The notes beneath the pieces are model-generated. The model searched no databases. It was given only the letters and a program-made list of their open reading frames with translations, and had not been told where the DNA came from. Below, piece by piece: positions 26,390-34,596 of a DNA stretch of 64,000 bases; within the stretch, counting starts at the first letter, position 1, and each line of letters starts with the position of its first letter. The stretch spans positions 39,599 through 103,598 of the forward strand of contig JBJXDY010000096.1 of the NCBI GenBank assembly GCA_046154965.1. The letters run 5' to 3'. The translations under genes and the position numbers were made by a program. Origin of the DNA: DATKFM01 sp046154965 (GTDB taxonomy: Bacteria; Pseudomonadota; Alphaproteobacteria; Dongiales; Dongiaceae).

Positions 26390-27517
26390 ATGGCGAATGG
26401 AAGGAATACCTGCCATCTCGCGCGCTTCGACTGCCCCGGCGGTGGCCAGGTCTGGGTCGAGGGCACCACGCTCTATATCGGCCATATGCGCCGGCCGACG
26501 GGGACGAGCATCGTCGACGTGGCGGATCCCCGGAAACCGAAGCTGCTGGCCCGGATCGATGTGCCCCAAGGCTGGCATTCCCACAAGGTGCGCGTCAGCA
26601 ACGGCATCATGATCGTTAACCATGAGCGCAATGGGCCGGAAGGCGACACGGCGTTCGGCGGCGGCCTCGGCATCTATGATGTATCGAAGCCGAGCGAGCC
26701 GAGGCAGATCAGCAAGTGGCGGACCCAAGGCAAAGGCGTCCACCGCTACGATTTCGACGGCCGCTACGCCTATATCTCGCCGACAGCCGAAGGCTATGTC
26801 GGCAATATCGTCATGATCCTCGACCTGAAGAATCCGGAGCGGCCGGAGGAAGTCGGCCGCTGGTGGATTCCCGGACAATGGAAGGCCGGCGGCGAGCCCT
26901 ATCCCTGGGATGACTGGACGCCGCCGCGCTGCCACCATCCAATGCGCATGGGCGACCGGCTCTATGTCAGCTATTGGCATCACGGCTACTACATCCTCGA
27001 CATCTCCGACATGTCGAAACCGCGGGCGGTCGCCGGCGGGAATACGTCGCCGGCGTTTCCCCACCCCACCCACACCTGCCTGCCAATCCCGCAGCCGTTG
27101 AAGGGCCGCAATGTCATGGTGGTGGCGGACGAGGACGTCGCCAAACTGTGGCCGGCGGCGCCGGCTTTCGCCTGGATTTACGACATCACCAATGAAACCT
27201 GTCCGGTTCCGATCGCCACATTCCAGGTGGAAGGACTGGACAAGGATGGTTCGCCCCAGCCGCCGATGATGGGCTGCCACCAGCCCTCGGAGCGATTCAG
27301 GGGAACGACCATTCCCTTCGCTTGGTTCGCCAAGGGTCTGCGCATCATCGACATCGCGGATCCGTTCCTTCCGCGGGAGGTGGCATTCTATGAGCCGGAC
27401 CCGCCGGAGGGGTTCGAAATCATGTCGTCTAACGATGTCACCATCGATGATCGCGGCATCTGCTATCTCATCGACCGCCAGCGCGGCGTCGATATCATCG
27501 AAACGTCGGTGTTTTAG
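26390..27517 (+). CDS. LVIVD-repeat beta-propeller protein
   Basis: 375 residues with no signal peptide. Repeats of the LVIVD type recur about every 50-60 residues: GTSIVDVADPRKPKLLARID, LGIYDVSKPSEPRQISKW, VMILDLKNPERPEEVGRWW, YYILDISDMSKPRAVAGG and LRIIDIADPFLPREVAFYEP. Together they suggest a beta-propeller of several blades. Conserved His and Asp residues (GWHSHKVRV, RCHHPMRMGD, MMGCHQPSERF) could bind a metal. The family has no settled function; a lactonase-like or scaffold role is possible. It follows the bicupin by 35 bases and appears to be part of the same transcript. Confidence 0.8.
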   Translation: MANGRNTCHLARFDCPGGGQVWVEGTTLYIGHMRRPTGTSIVDVADPRKPKLLARIDVPQGWHSHKVRVSNGIMIVNHERNGPEGDTAFGGGLGIYDVSKPSEPRQISKWRTQGKGVHRYDFDGRYAYISPTAEGYVGNIVMILDLKNPERPEEVGRWWIPGQWKAGGEPYPWDDWTPPRCHHPMRMGDRLYVSYWHHGYYILDISDMSKPRAVAGGNTSPAFPHPTHTCLPIPQPLKGRNVMVVADEDVAKLWPAAPAFAWIYDITNETCPVPIATFQVEGLDKDGSPQPPMMGCHQPSERFRGTTIPFAWFAKGLRIIDIADPFLPREVAFYEPDPPEGFEIMSSNDVTIDDRGICYLIDRQRGVDIIETSVF

Positions 27518-27542
27518 TCGGCGCAATCTAAGGAGAGGTCAT

Positions 27543-27923
27543 GTGAGCAAAGGCATTGTTCCAATCGGCAAGAAGAACCCGAACCTGCCTTTTCATCCCG
27601 GCGTGCGCGCCGGCGATTTCATCTTCGTTTCCGGCCAGGTGGCAAAAGATGAGAACGGCAACATGTGCGTCGGCAACATCGAGGAGGAGACGCGCTGGAC
27701 CATTGAGTCCATCCGGCGGATCTTGGCCCTGGATGGCGCCGATCTGTCCGATGTGGTGAAAGTTACTGTGTTCCTTGAGGATGCCCGCAGTTTCGGCCGC
27801 TACAACAAGGTGTTCGCCGAATACTTTCCGGGGGGCATCGTGTCCCGCACCACAGTCGAGGCGCGCGCGGTGATCGAATGCAAGATTGAAATGGACGCCG
27901 TGGCCTACAAGCCGAAAGAATGA
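27543..27923 (+). CDS. RidA/YjgF family enamine/imine deaminase
   Basis: 126 residues from the GTG at 27543, preceded by AAGGAGAGGTCAT. The GTG overlaps an out-of-frame ATG that is followed directly by TGA (ATGTGAGC), so the GTG must be the true start. The RidA pattern is clear: ASQ-like FHPGVRAGDFIFVSGQVA, the mid-region DLSDVVKVTVFLEDARSFGR, YNKVFAEYFPGGIVSRTTVE and the catalytic Arg/Glu pair in VEARAVIECKIEMDAVAY. RidA proteins form trimers that hydrolyse reactive 2-aminoacrylate-like imines and enamines to ketones and ammonia. In this operon it could act on the nitrogen-bearing product of pyridine ring opening. Confidence 0.9.
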   Translation: MSKGIVPIGKKNPNLPFHPGVRAGDFIFVSGQVAKDENGNMCVGNIEEETRWTIESIRRILALDGADLSDVVKVTVFLEDARSFGRYNKVFAEYFPGGIVSRTTVEARAVIECKIEMDAVAYKPKE

Positions 27924-27983
27924 GATCGTCTGGGGTCAACAAGAAGGGGCGAAAGCCCTGCAGCGCGATGAAGAGGGGATAGG

Positions 27984-28586
27984 ATGCTGAGAGTCTTGGG
28001 CCGGGCCACGTCCGGAAATGTGCAGAAGGTGATCTGGCTGCTGGAGGAGATCGCCTTGCCCTACAAGCGGGAGGACTATGGCCGGCAGTTCAACAACACC
28101 GGCGATGCGGCCTATCTCAAGCTCAACCCGAACGGCAAGGTGCCGACGCTGGTGGATGGCGACACGGTGATCTGGGAGTCGAACACCATCCTGCGCTACC
28201 TCTGCAACAAGCAGGGCGGCCATGCGCTCTATCCAAGCGATCCCGCGGCGCGCAGCCAGGTGGAACGCTGGATGGATTGGCAGCTTGCGTCGCTCAACAA
28301 TCCCTATCTCGGCATTTTCAAGGAAGCGAAGAAGCCGGCGGCCGAGCGCGCCGCCAGCTGGGCGGCGGACGCCAAGGAACTGAAGACCCAACTCGACATC
28401 CTGGAGACCGCCATGGGCGGGCGGTCCTGGCTCGCGGGCCAAGCGATGTCGCTGGCCGATATCTGCCTTGGGCCGATTGTTCATCGTTGTCTCGACTTCC
28501 CAGTGGACCTGCCGGGCCTCGCAGATTTGCGGGCTTGGCGCGACAAGCTCGCCGCACGGCCAGCCTTCAAGAAGGCAACCGGGTAA
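27984..28586 (+). CDS. Glutathione S-transferase family protein
   Basis: 200 residues. The thioredoxin-fold N-domain (1-78) has RATSGNVQKVIWLLEEIALP with a likely active Ser and the glutathione-binding NPNGKVPTLVDGDTVIWESN (cis-Pro and Glu-Ser). The helical C-domain ends in SWLAGQAMSLADICLGPIVH, the usual N-capping motif. Some GSTs act as maleylpyruvate or maleylacetoacetate isomerases, and its place behind a gentisate-type dioxygenase would fit such a role, though the motif set is not specific for the zeta class. Strong ribosome site GAGGGGATAGG. Confidence 0.88.
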   Translation: MLRVLGRATSGNVQKVIWLLEEIALPYKREDYGRQFNNTGDAAYLKLNPNGKVPTLVDGDTVIWESNTILRYLCNKQGGHALYPSDPAARSQVERWMDWQLASLNNPYLGIFKEAKKPAAERAASWAADAKELKTQLDILETAMGGRSWLAGQAMSLADICLGPIVHRCLDFPVDLPGLADLRAWRDKLAARPAFKKATG

Positions 28587-28646
28587 GGCGGAGTCCATCG
28601 ATAAGCCGCACAAGCAGTATTAGTACTTCGTAATATGGAACGCGGG

Positions 28647-29567
28647 ATGACAAAGGTGGCGATTATCGGACTTGGCACCATGGGGCCTGGCATCGCAGCC
28701 ACCCTGTCGCGGGCCGGTATCGCCGTGCGCTGCTTCGATGCCAAACCCGACCAGCGTGCCAGCGCAACGCCGCGATTCCAGGCCGCCGCCAACGTACTCA
28801 CCGCCCTCGGCAAGGCGGACAACAGCCGGGGAGCGGCCATCGCGGTTTGCGATACGCTTGCAGACTGCGTGTCCGGCGCCGATCTGGTGCTGGAGAATGT
28901 GTCCGAGAAACTGGAAATCAAGGCTGAGGTGTTCCGGCAGGCGGAGGCCGCAGTCGGCAAGGAATGCATCCTGGCGTCGGACACTTCGGGCATCCCCATT
29001 AGCAAGATCCAGGATTTTGTGGCGGCGCCGGAGCGTGTCGTCGGCATGCATTGGTCGAATCCACCCCACATCATCCCGATGATCGAGGTGATCGCCGGTG
29101 CCAAGACCACCCCCAAGGTGGTGGATTGGACAGTGAACCTGATCAAGGGCATCGGCTTGCTGCCGGTGGTGGTAAAGAAAGACGTGCCCGGCTTCGTCGA
29201 GAACCGGGTGCTCTATGCCCTGCTGCGGGAATGTGTCGACCTCGTCGAACAGGGGGTAATCGATGCCGAGGGCCTGGACACCTGCGTCTCTTGGGGTATC
29301 GGATACAAGCTGTCGGTGGTCGGGCCTATGGCGCTGCTGGACATGGCGGGTTTGGACATCTATCAGGCGGTCGGCAGCTACCTGAACAAGGAGCTTTGCG
29401 GCCGCGGCGACGTCGCAAAGTTCGTGACGGACCGGACCGGGCAGGGGAAACTCGGCATCAAGAGCCGCAGTGGCGTTTTCGACTATACGCCCGAGCGGAT
29501 CGCGGAATTACAGGCGCAGCGCGCGCGCAAGCTCGTCGCTGCGCGAAAAGCGCTGGAGACCTCCTAG
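28647..29567 (+). CDS. FHMPC dehydrogenase-like (3-hydroxyacyl-CoA dehydrogenase fold), vitamin B6 catabolism
   Basis: 306 residues from the ATG at 28647 (MTKVAIIGLGTMG); an ATG at 28635 without a ribosome site is possible. The NAD fold GLGTMGPGIAATLSRAG is followed by ASDTSGIPISK and GMHWSNPPHIIPMIEVIAGA, then GLLPVVVKKDVPGFVENRVL, LDTCVSWGIGYKLSVVGPMA and LLDMAGLDIY. From memory these long identical stretches are those of the Mesorhizobium loti 5-formyl-3-hydroxy-2-methylpyridine-4-carboxylate dehydrogenase, whose active His matches His135 here, rather than of hydroxybutyryl-CoA dehydrogenase. The enzyme oxidises the 5-formyl group to give 3-hydroxy-2-methylpyridine-4,5-dicarboxylate. It ends the bicupin operon and precedes the BMP importer. 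Confidence 0.85.
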   Translation: MTKVAIIGLGTMGPGIAATLSRAGIAVRCFDAKPDQRASATPRFQAAANVLTALGKADNSRGAAIAVCDTLADCVSGADLVLENVSEKLEIKAEVFRQAEAAVGKECILASDTSGIPISKIQDFVAAPERVVGMHWSNPPHIIPMIEVIAGAKTTPKVVDWTVNLIKGIGLLPVVVKKDVPGFVENRVLYALLRECVDLVEQGVIDAEGLDTCVSWGIGYKLSVVGPMALLDMAGLDIYQAVGSYLNKELCGRGDVAKFVTDRTGQGKLGIKSRSGVFDYTPERIAELQAQRARKLVAARKALETS

Positions 29568-29744
29568 GTGGTGCAGGGTCGTGGCAATTGCGGTGGAGGC
29601 ATGGAGCGACAACCAGCTAGGCGGAGTTTTGCGCCAAGGACATTTGAAGAACTGCGCTAGGCGCGTCAGATAATGGCATCACAGGAGCGCAGCCGGTGAT
29701 TGCAGCGTAAGAAAGCAAAACGTCTCAACGTCTGGAGGTAAGAA

Positions 29745-30809
29745 ATGACCGGAGTTACAAGAAGAAGTGCGACACGGCTGGCGCTCGCTGCCGCCGTGGC
29801 TTGCGGCGCGATCAGCGTGGGCTTCACGACAGTGGCGACGGCGGCGGACGTGAAGTCCATTGCCATCCTCACGCCGGAAGAGCCGACCGATTACGGCTGG
29901 AACCAGCAGGGTCATGATGCGGCGAAGGCGGTGGCCGAGAAGTATGGCCTTGAATTCATGCCGGCGACCGGCCTGGGCTATGGCGACGTGCATCCGCAGC
30001 TCCGCGAGCTGGCCGATGACGGCGCCAGCCTGATGATTGCCCATGCCAGCGGCTACAACACCGCCGCACCGGAGATCGGCGCGGAGAAGGGCGTGCCGGT
30101 GGCGATCGTCGACAAGCCCGACGCGAATAAGAAGGGCTTGGTCGCCGACTACACGCTGAGCGGCCATGAAGGCGCCTATCTTGCGGGCATCCTCGCTGCG
30201 AAGACGACGAAGACCAAGTCGGTCGGCATCGTCGTGTCCGGTGAGCCGCCGTCCTGGAACTCCCAGTCCGCGGCCTTTGCCCAGGGCGTCAAGGCGACGG
30301 ACGGCAGCGTGAAGGTTCTGTACGCGGTGATCGGTCCCGCCGCCTACTCCGATGCAGCCGGCGGCCGGCGTGTCACAGAGTCGGTGATCGGCGCGGGCGC
30401 CGATGTGATCTTCGGCCAGGGCGACGGCGCCACTTTCGGCATGCTGCAGGCGGTGGAAACCACCAAGGCAACCGACGGCGGCAAGGTCTGGTTCATCGAC
30501 GTGATCGGCGACAAGACCTCGATCGACAAGGGCAACCTGCTGTCATCGGTGATTTGGAATCTGGTGCCGGTCTATTCGGCGATGGTGGAAGACCTGAAGG
30601 CCGATGCATTCGGCACCAAGGGCTATTCCATCCAGCTCGCCGACGATTCGGTGCAGTTGCTGCACAGCAAGCACATTCCAGACGGTCTCTGGAATGAGGT
30701 GTCGGCGGCGCGACAGCAGATCGTCGACGGCAGCCTGAAGATCGAGCCGGTGTGGGAAGCGGACAAGGTCCGCGCCCTCATGACCTCGGTCACCGACGCG
30801 CCGCAATAG
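29745..30809 (+). CDS. BMP-family ABC substrate-binding protein
   Basis: 354 residues with a signal peptide (basic start, then LALAAAVACGAISVGFTTVA, cleavage after ATA near residue 33). The mature part shows BMP/PnrA features: ILTPEEPTDYGWNQQGHDAA near the start, LADDGASLMIAHASGYNTAA, LSGHEGAYLAGILAAKTTKT and ADVIFGQGDGATFGMLQA. BMP proteins bind purine nucleosides or other N-heterocycles. Here it heads a complete four-gene importer between two vitamin B6 catabolic genes, so a B6 vitamer is the likely cargo by context (inference). Ribosome site CTGGAGGTAAGAA. Confidence 0.9.
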   Translation: MTGVTRRSATRLALAAAVACGAISVGFTTVATAADVKSIAILTPEEPTDYGWNQQGHDAAKAVAEKYGLEFMPATGLGYGDVHPQLRELADDGASLMIAHASGYNTAAPEIGAEKGVPVAIVDKPDANKKGLVADYTLSGHEGAYLAGILAAKTTKTKSVGIVVSGEPPSWNSQSAAFAQGVKATDGSVKVLYAVIGPAAYSDAAGGRRVTESVIGAGADVIFGQGDGATFGMLQAVETTKATDGGKVWFIDVIGDKTSIDKGNLLSSVIWNLVPVYSAMVEDLKADAFGTKGYSIQLADDSVQLLHSKHIPDGLWNEVSAARQQIVDGSLKIEPVWEADKVRALMTSVTDAPQ

Positions 30810-30844
30810 GCACGGCGGATCGACATTGAAGCGATGTGTTCGGC

Positions 30845-30870
30845 CGCGCCGCCCCTTATCGGGCGGCGCG
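30845..30870 (+). promoter_or_regulatory. Perfect 10-bp hairpin between binding-protein and ATPase genes
   Basis: CGCGCCGCCC-CTTATC-GGGCGGCGCG lies in the 75-bp gap after the BMP gene and has no T-run. Hairpins at this place in binding-protein operons commonly protect the upstream mRNA or reduce read-through, giving more binding protein than membrane parts. Confidence 0.55.
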
Positions 30871-30884
30871 TGCCGGGCTAGGGG

Positions 30885-32504
30885 ATGGGTATGAGCGACG
30901 CGGGACTCTCGGCACCGGTTCGAGGCAGCGGCGATGCCGCGCCGGTGGCGGCCGTGCGAAACATCACCAAGCGCTTTCCCGGCGTGCTCGCCAACGACAA
31001 AGTGTCCCTCGATTTCCGGGCCGGCGAGATTCACGTATTGCTGGGCGAGAACGGTGCGGGGAAATCCACGCTGATCGCCATCCTCGCGGGCATGCAGCAA
31101 CCGGATGAGGGCGAGATTCTGCTCGGTGGCAAGCCGGTGCGGATCAATTCCCCGCGGGAGAGTCTGGATCGCGGTATCGGCACGGTGTTCCAGCATGTCC
31201 TGCTGGTGCCCAGTCTTTCCGTCATCGAGAATCTGATGCTCGGCGGGCCTTGGTGGTTACGCCTCGGCCGTGCTGTAGCGATGAAACGATTCATCGAGCT
31301 TTCGGCGCTGCTGGGTGTGATGATCGACGCCGATGCGCTGGTCGGACGCCTGTCGCTGGGTGAGCAGCAACAGGTCGAGATCATGCGCGCGCTCTGGCGC
31401 GGCGAGACGGTGCTGATCCTCGACGAGCCGACGTCCATGCTGACGCCTCAGGGCGTGCGCGACCTGGCGCAGGTGATGCGCCGGCTGAAGGCGAAGGGCA
31501 TCGCGTTGATCCTGATTACGCACAAGCTGATGGAAGCCTATGAACTTGGCGACCGGATCTCCGTGCTGCGTCTTGGCCGGATGGTCGGACAGATCCCGCC
31601 AGAGCGACTGCGTAAGATGAGCGAATCTGAAGCCACTGACGAGGTCATCCGCATGATGTTCGGCAGCGGTGCGGAGCATGAGCGCGACGCCGAGATACTC
31701 CTGGGCCGCGGCCGCCAGGCGCACCGTTATCGCGCCGTCGACCGCACCGGCTCTGCGCGTCTCTGCGCCCGCGACCTGCAGACCGAAGCCGGACGCGGCG
31801 AGTGTCCGCTGCGAGAAGTGAGTTTCGACCTTTGGCCGGGCGAGATCCTTGGCATTGCCGGTGTCGACGGCAACGGCCAGAAGCATCTGGCGGAGCTGCT
31901 AGCGGGGCAGCGCCCGGCGGTTGCCGGGCGACTCACGCTCGGCACCGCCGACATCACGGCCGATCGCGTGCCCGAGCGGCGTAAGAGGGGCATCCGCTAT
32001 GTGACGGACGAACGGGTGGGAGAGGGCACGGTGGGCGCCTTTTCCGTTGCCACCAACCTCGTGATGAAGGAGATCGGCGAGCCGCCCTATTGGCGCCGCG
32101 GCATCAGCGACTGGGACTTTATCCACGACCATGCGCGGGTGCAGATCCGGCGGCATGACATCCGCACACCGTCGGAGAGAACCGCCGTCGGCAAGCTGTC
32201 GGGCGGCAACATCCAGAAAGTCTTGCTGGCGCGGGAACTTGATAACGATGCCGGTGTCGTCATCTTCAACAAGCCGACCTACGGCCTGGATTTGCAGAAC
32301 ACGCGTATCGCCCATGACCGCATCATCGCCAGCGCCGAGCGCGGGCTGGCCGTGATCGTGATCTCCACCGACCTCGATGAATTGCTTGAGATCAGCGACC
32401 GCATCGGCGTGATGTTCCAGGGACGGCTTACCGGCATCGTCGATAACACGTCAGATGTTGAGCGCCGAGTCGGCCTTTTGATGACGGGAGTCGAGGCGGC
32501 GTGA
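30885..32504 (+). CDS. ABC importer ATPase, double domain (BMP/RbsA-type)
   Basis: 539 residues with two ATPase halves. Half 1 has Walker A GENGAGKSTLI, signature LSLGEQQQVEIM and Walker B VLILDEPTSML. Half 2 has a degenerate Walker A (GVDGNGQKHLAELLAG), signature LSGGNIQKVLLAREL and Walker B VVIFNKPTYGLDL, normal for this class where only one site hydrolyses ATP well. The start may be 30885 or the ATG two codons on (30891). The stop overlaps the first permease start (GTGA at 32501-32504). Confidence 0.93.
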   Translation: MGMSDAGLSAPVRGSGDAAPVAAVRNITKRFPGVLANDKVSLDFRAGEIHVLLGENGAGKSTLIAILAGMQQPDEGEILLGGKPVRINSPRESLDRGIGTVFQHVLLVPSLSVIENLMLGGPWWLRLGRAVAMKRFIELSALLGVMIDADALVGRLSLGEQQQVEIMRALWRGETVLILDEPTSMLTPQGVRDLAQVMRRLKAKGIALILITHKLMEAYELGDRISVLRLGRMVGQIPPERLRKMSESEATDEVIRMMFGSGAEHERDAEILLGRGRQAHRYRAVDRTGSARLCARDLQTEAGRGECPLREVSFDLWPGEILGIAGVDGNGQKHLAELLAGQRPAVAGRLTLGTADITADRVPERRKRGIRYVTDERVGEGTVGAFSVATNLVMKEIGEPPYWRRGISDWDFIHDHARVQIRRHDIRTPSERTAVGKLSGGNIQKVLLARELDNDAGVVIFNKPTYGLDLQNTRIAHDRIIASAERGLAVIVISTDLDELLEISDRIGVMFQGRLTGIVDNTSDVERRVGLLMTGVEAA

Positions 32505-33583
32505 GCGTCGAGTCTGAAACAGCCAGCGGCCGGCAGGGCACCAGCGGCGCGCTGCGCGAGACTGGCGCGGCTGTCTTGCGCGTCTTGGTTCCCGTATTGC
32601 TGGCGCTCGCGATCGGCGGCGTCATCCTGCTGATTCTCGGCAAGGATCCGCTGGCCTATTACAGCGTTGTGATTGAGCGCGGCCTTGTAAAGGCCGGCGG
32701 CCGGCAGGAGACCTTCACCCGCATGGCGCCGCTGCTGCTGATTGCCGCCGGGTTGATTGTCGCCTTTCGTGCCGGGATCTGGAATCTCGGTGGTGACGGG
32801 CAGTTCCTGCTGGCGGCGGTCGTCACCGCCGCGCTGGCCCCGGCTCTGATCCCATATCTGCCGCGCGGGCTGACCCTCGTTGCCTGCATGATCGTCTCGA
32901 TCGCTGTTGCCGCGGTGTGGTCCCTGGTACCGGCCATTCTGAAGGCGCGCTTTGGCGTCAATGAGATCGTCACCTCACTTATGATGAGCTTCCTCGGCAT
33001 CAGCTTCGCCAATGTGCTGGTGAAACTGCTGTTCTGGGATCCAGACACCACGGTACCCCAAACCCGCACCTTGCCGGTGGAGGACCGCCTGCCGCGCCTG
33101 TTCGACTCGACGGTACATATGGGCGTGCTCATCGCGTTGGCGGTGGTGGTGCTCGTGCATCTCATGATGACGCGAACGGCCTTCGGGCTGAAGCTGCAGG
33201 TGGTCGGCGCCAGTCCGCGCGCTGCTGTTCATGCCGGCCTCAATGTCAGCCGCCTGACTATCGCCACCTTCGCGATCAGCGCCGGCCTGATCGGCCTCGG
33301 CGGCTCGGTGGAGATCCTGGGCGTCTGGGGCGTGGTGCGTGCCGACTGGAACCCGGCTTTCGGCCTGCTGGTGGTGCCGCTGGTGTTTCTCGCGAGGTTC
33401 AATGGTTATGCCGTCATCGGCTTCACTCTGTTCTTCTCAGCGCTGATGATCGGCGGCGAGAGCGCGTCGCGGCGCGTCGATGTGCCCCAGGATTTCGTTT
33501 TGCTGCTGGTAGCGCTGCTCCTGATCTTCCTGGCGCTGGTGGAGTATCTCGACCATGTCAGGCGGCAGCGGGTAACGGCCTGA
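32501..33583 (+). CDS. ABC importer permease 1 (BMP/nucleoside-type)
   Basis: 360 residues starting at a GTG that overlaps the ATPase stop. About nine to ten hydrophobic helices are visible, beginning with VLRVLVPVLLALAIGGVILL. The motifs GLIVAFRAGIWNLGGDGQFL and RFGVNEIVTSLMMSFLGISF are typical of the BPD_transp_2 permeases that pair with BMP proteins (YufP/NupB-like). It couples with the second permease 4 bases after its stop. Confidence 0.92.
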   Translation: MSVESETASGRQGTSGALRETGAAVLRVLVPVLLALAIGGVILLILGKDPLAYYSVVIERGLVKAGGRQETFTRMAPLLLIAAGLIVAFRAGIWNLGGDGQFLLAAVVTAALAPALIPYLPRGLTLVACMIVSIAVAAVWSLVPAILKARFGVNEIVTSLMMSFLGISFANVLVKLLFWDPDTTVPQTRTLPVEDRLPRLFDSTVHMGVLIALAVVVLVHLMMTRTAFGLKLQVVGASPRAAVHAGLNVSRLTIATFAISAGLIGLGGSVEILGVWGVVRADWNPAFGLLVVPLVFLARFNGYAVIGFTLFFSALMIGGESASRRVDVPQDFVLLLVALLLIFLALVEYLDHVRRQRVTA

Positions 33584-33586
33584 GCC

Positions 33587-34522
33587 ATGGAGGCGCTACT
33601 CACTCAAGCTTTCCTCTCTTCGCTGCTGTTCGGCGCCATCACCGCCGGCGTGCCTCTGTTGCTGGCCGGCCTCGGCGAGCAGATCTCCGAGAAGGCCGGC
33701 GTCCTGAATATCGGCATCGAGGGCATGATGCTACTCGGCGCCTATTGCGGCTTCATCGTCGCCTACTATGCCGACATCTTCTGGCTCGGCTTTCTTGCCG
33801 GCGGAATCGGCGGCATGGCGGTGGCGCTGCTGGTGGCCGTGCTCTGCATCCGCCACGGCCTCAATCAGATCGTCATCGGTATCGCGCTGACCATCGGAGC
33901 TGAAGGCCTTACCGCGCTGCTGCATCATTTCCAGCTCAGCAAGACCTATCCGCGCTTGTCGCAGGCGCCGGTGTGGGAAATCCCCGGTTTCAGCCAGTTA
34001 CCCGTCATCGGCAAAGCGCTCTTCAGCCATAACCCCGTGGTCTATCTGGGCGTGCTGCTGGTTGTTCTGCTGGGCTGGGTTTTCCGGTCCACCTACATCG
34101 GCATCAACCTGGAGGCGGCGGGTAACAAGCCGGCCGCGCTGGATGCGGCGGGGGTCAGCGTCACCAGGACGCGGACGATGGCCGTGCTCACTACTGGCTT
34201 CCTGGCCGGCGTGGGCGGCGCCTACATGGCGAATGTGGGGGCGGGCTCATTTGTGCCGTTCATGACCGGCGGCGCCGGGTTCATCGGCATCGTGCTGGCC
34301 ATGCTGGCGCGGGGCCGGCCGGTTTGGGTGCTGCTGGGCGCCGTGCTGTTCGGCGTCAGCCTGGCGATGACCACGGCGTTACAGTTGGCCGGGTTCAACA
34401 TCCCGACAGATGTGGTGCAAATGCTGCCCTTTGCCATGGTGATGCTGGTGCTGGTGATCTTTGCCCGCCACAGCGTCTTGCCGCCCGCCCTGGGCTTGCC
34501 CTATGTGCGCGGCGACCGGTAA
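33587..34522 (+). CDS. ABC importer permease 2 (BMP/nucleoside-type)
   Basis: 311 residues with eight to nine hydrophobic helices. GEQISEKAGVLNIGIEGMML and RHGLNQIVIGIALTIGAEGL are the paired motifs of the second permease (YufQ/NupC-like) in BMP transporters, and NVGAGSFVPFMTGGAGFIGI lies in the loop before the last helices. It completes the importer and is followed after 74 bases by the 4-pyridoxolactonase gene, so transporter and enzyme are probably co-transcribed. Confidence 0.92.
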   Translation: MEALLTQAFLSSLLFGAITAGVPLLLAGLGEQISEKAGVLNIGIEGMMLLGAYCGFIVAYYADIFWLGFLAGGIGGMAVALLVAVLCIRHGLNQIVIGIALTIGAEGLTALLHHFQLSKTYPRLSQAPVWEIPGFSQLPVIGKALFSHNPVVYLGVLLVVLLGWVFRSTYIGINLEAAGNKPAALDAAGVSVTRTRTMAVLTTGFLAGVGGAYMANVGAGSFVPFMTGGAGFIGIVLAMLARGRPVWVLLGAVLFGVSLAMTTALQLAGFNIPTDVVQMLPFAMVMLVLVIFARHSVLPPALGLPYVRGDR

Positions 34523-34596
34523 GCTTTTGTAAGTGCGTGTGGTGCTGGATCGTGGCCGTTGGCCGGGTGCCAGGACAAGAACGGGAGACTTCGACG

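Noticed and set aside
28647..29567. 3-hydroxybutyryl-CoA dehydrogenase
   Set aside because: Same fold, but the NPPHIIPMIEVIAG and CVSWGIGYK stretches and the B6 context favour FHMPC dehydrogenase; no other beta-oxidation genes are near.
29644..29674. Promoter TTGAAG-N19-GATAAT before the BMP gene
   Set aside because: The 19-nt spacer is too long and both boxes are imperfect; not supported enough to list.
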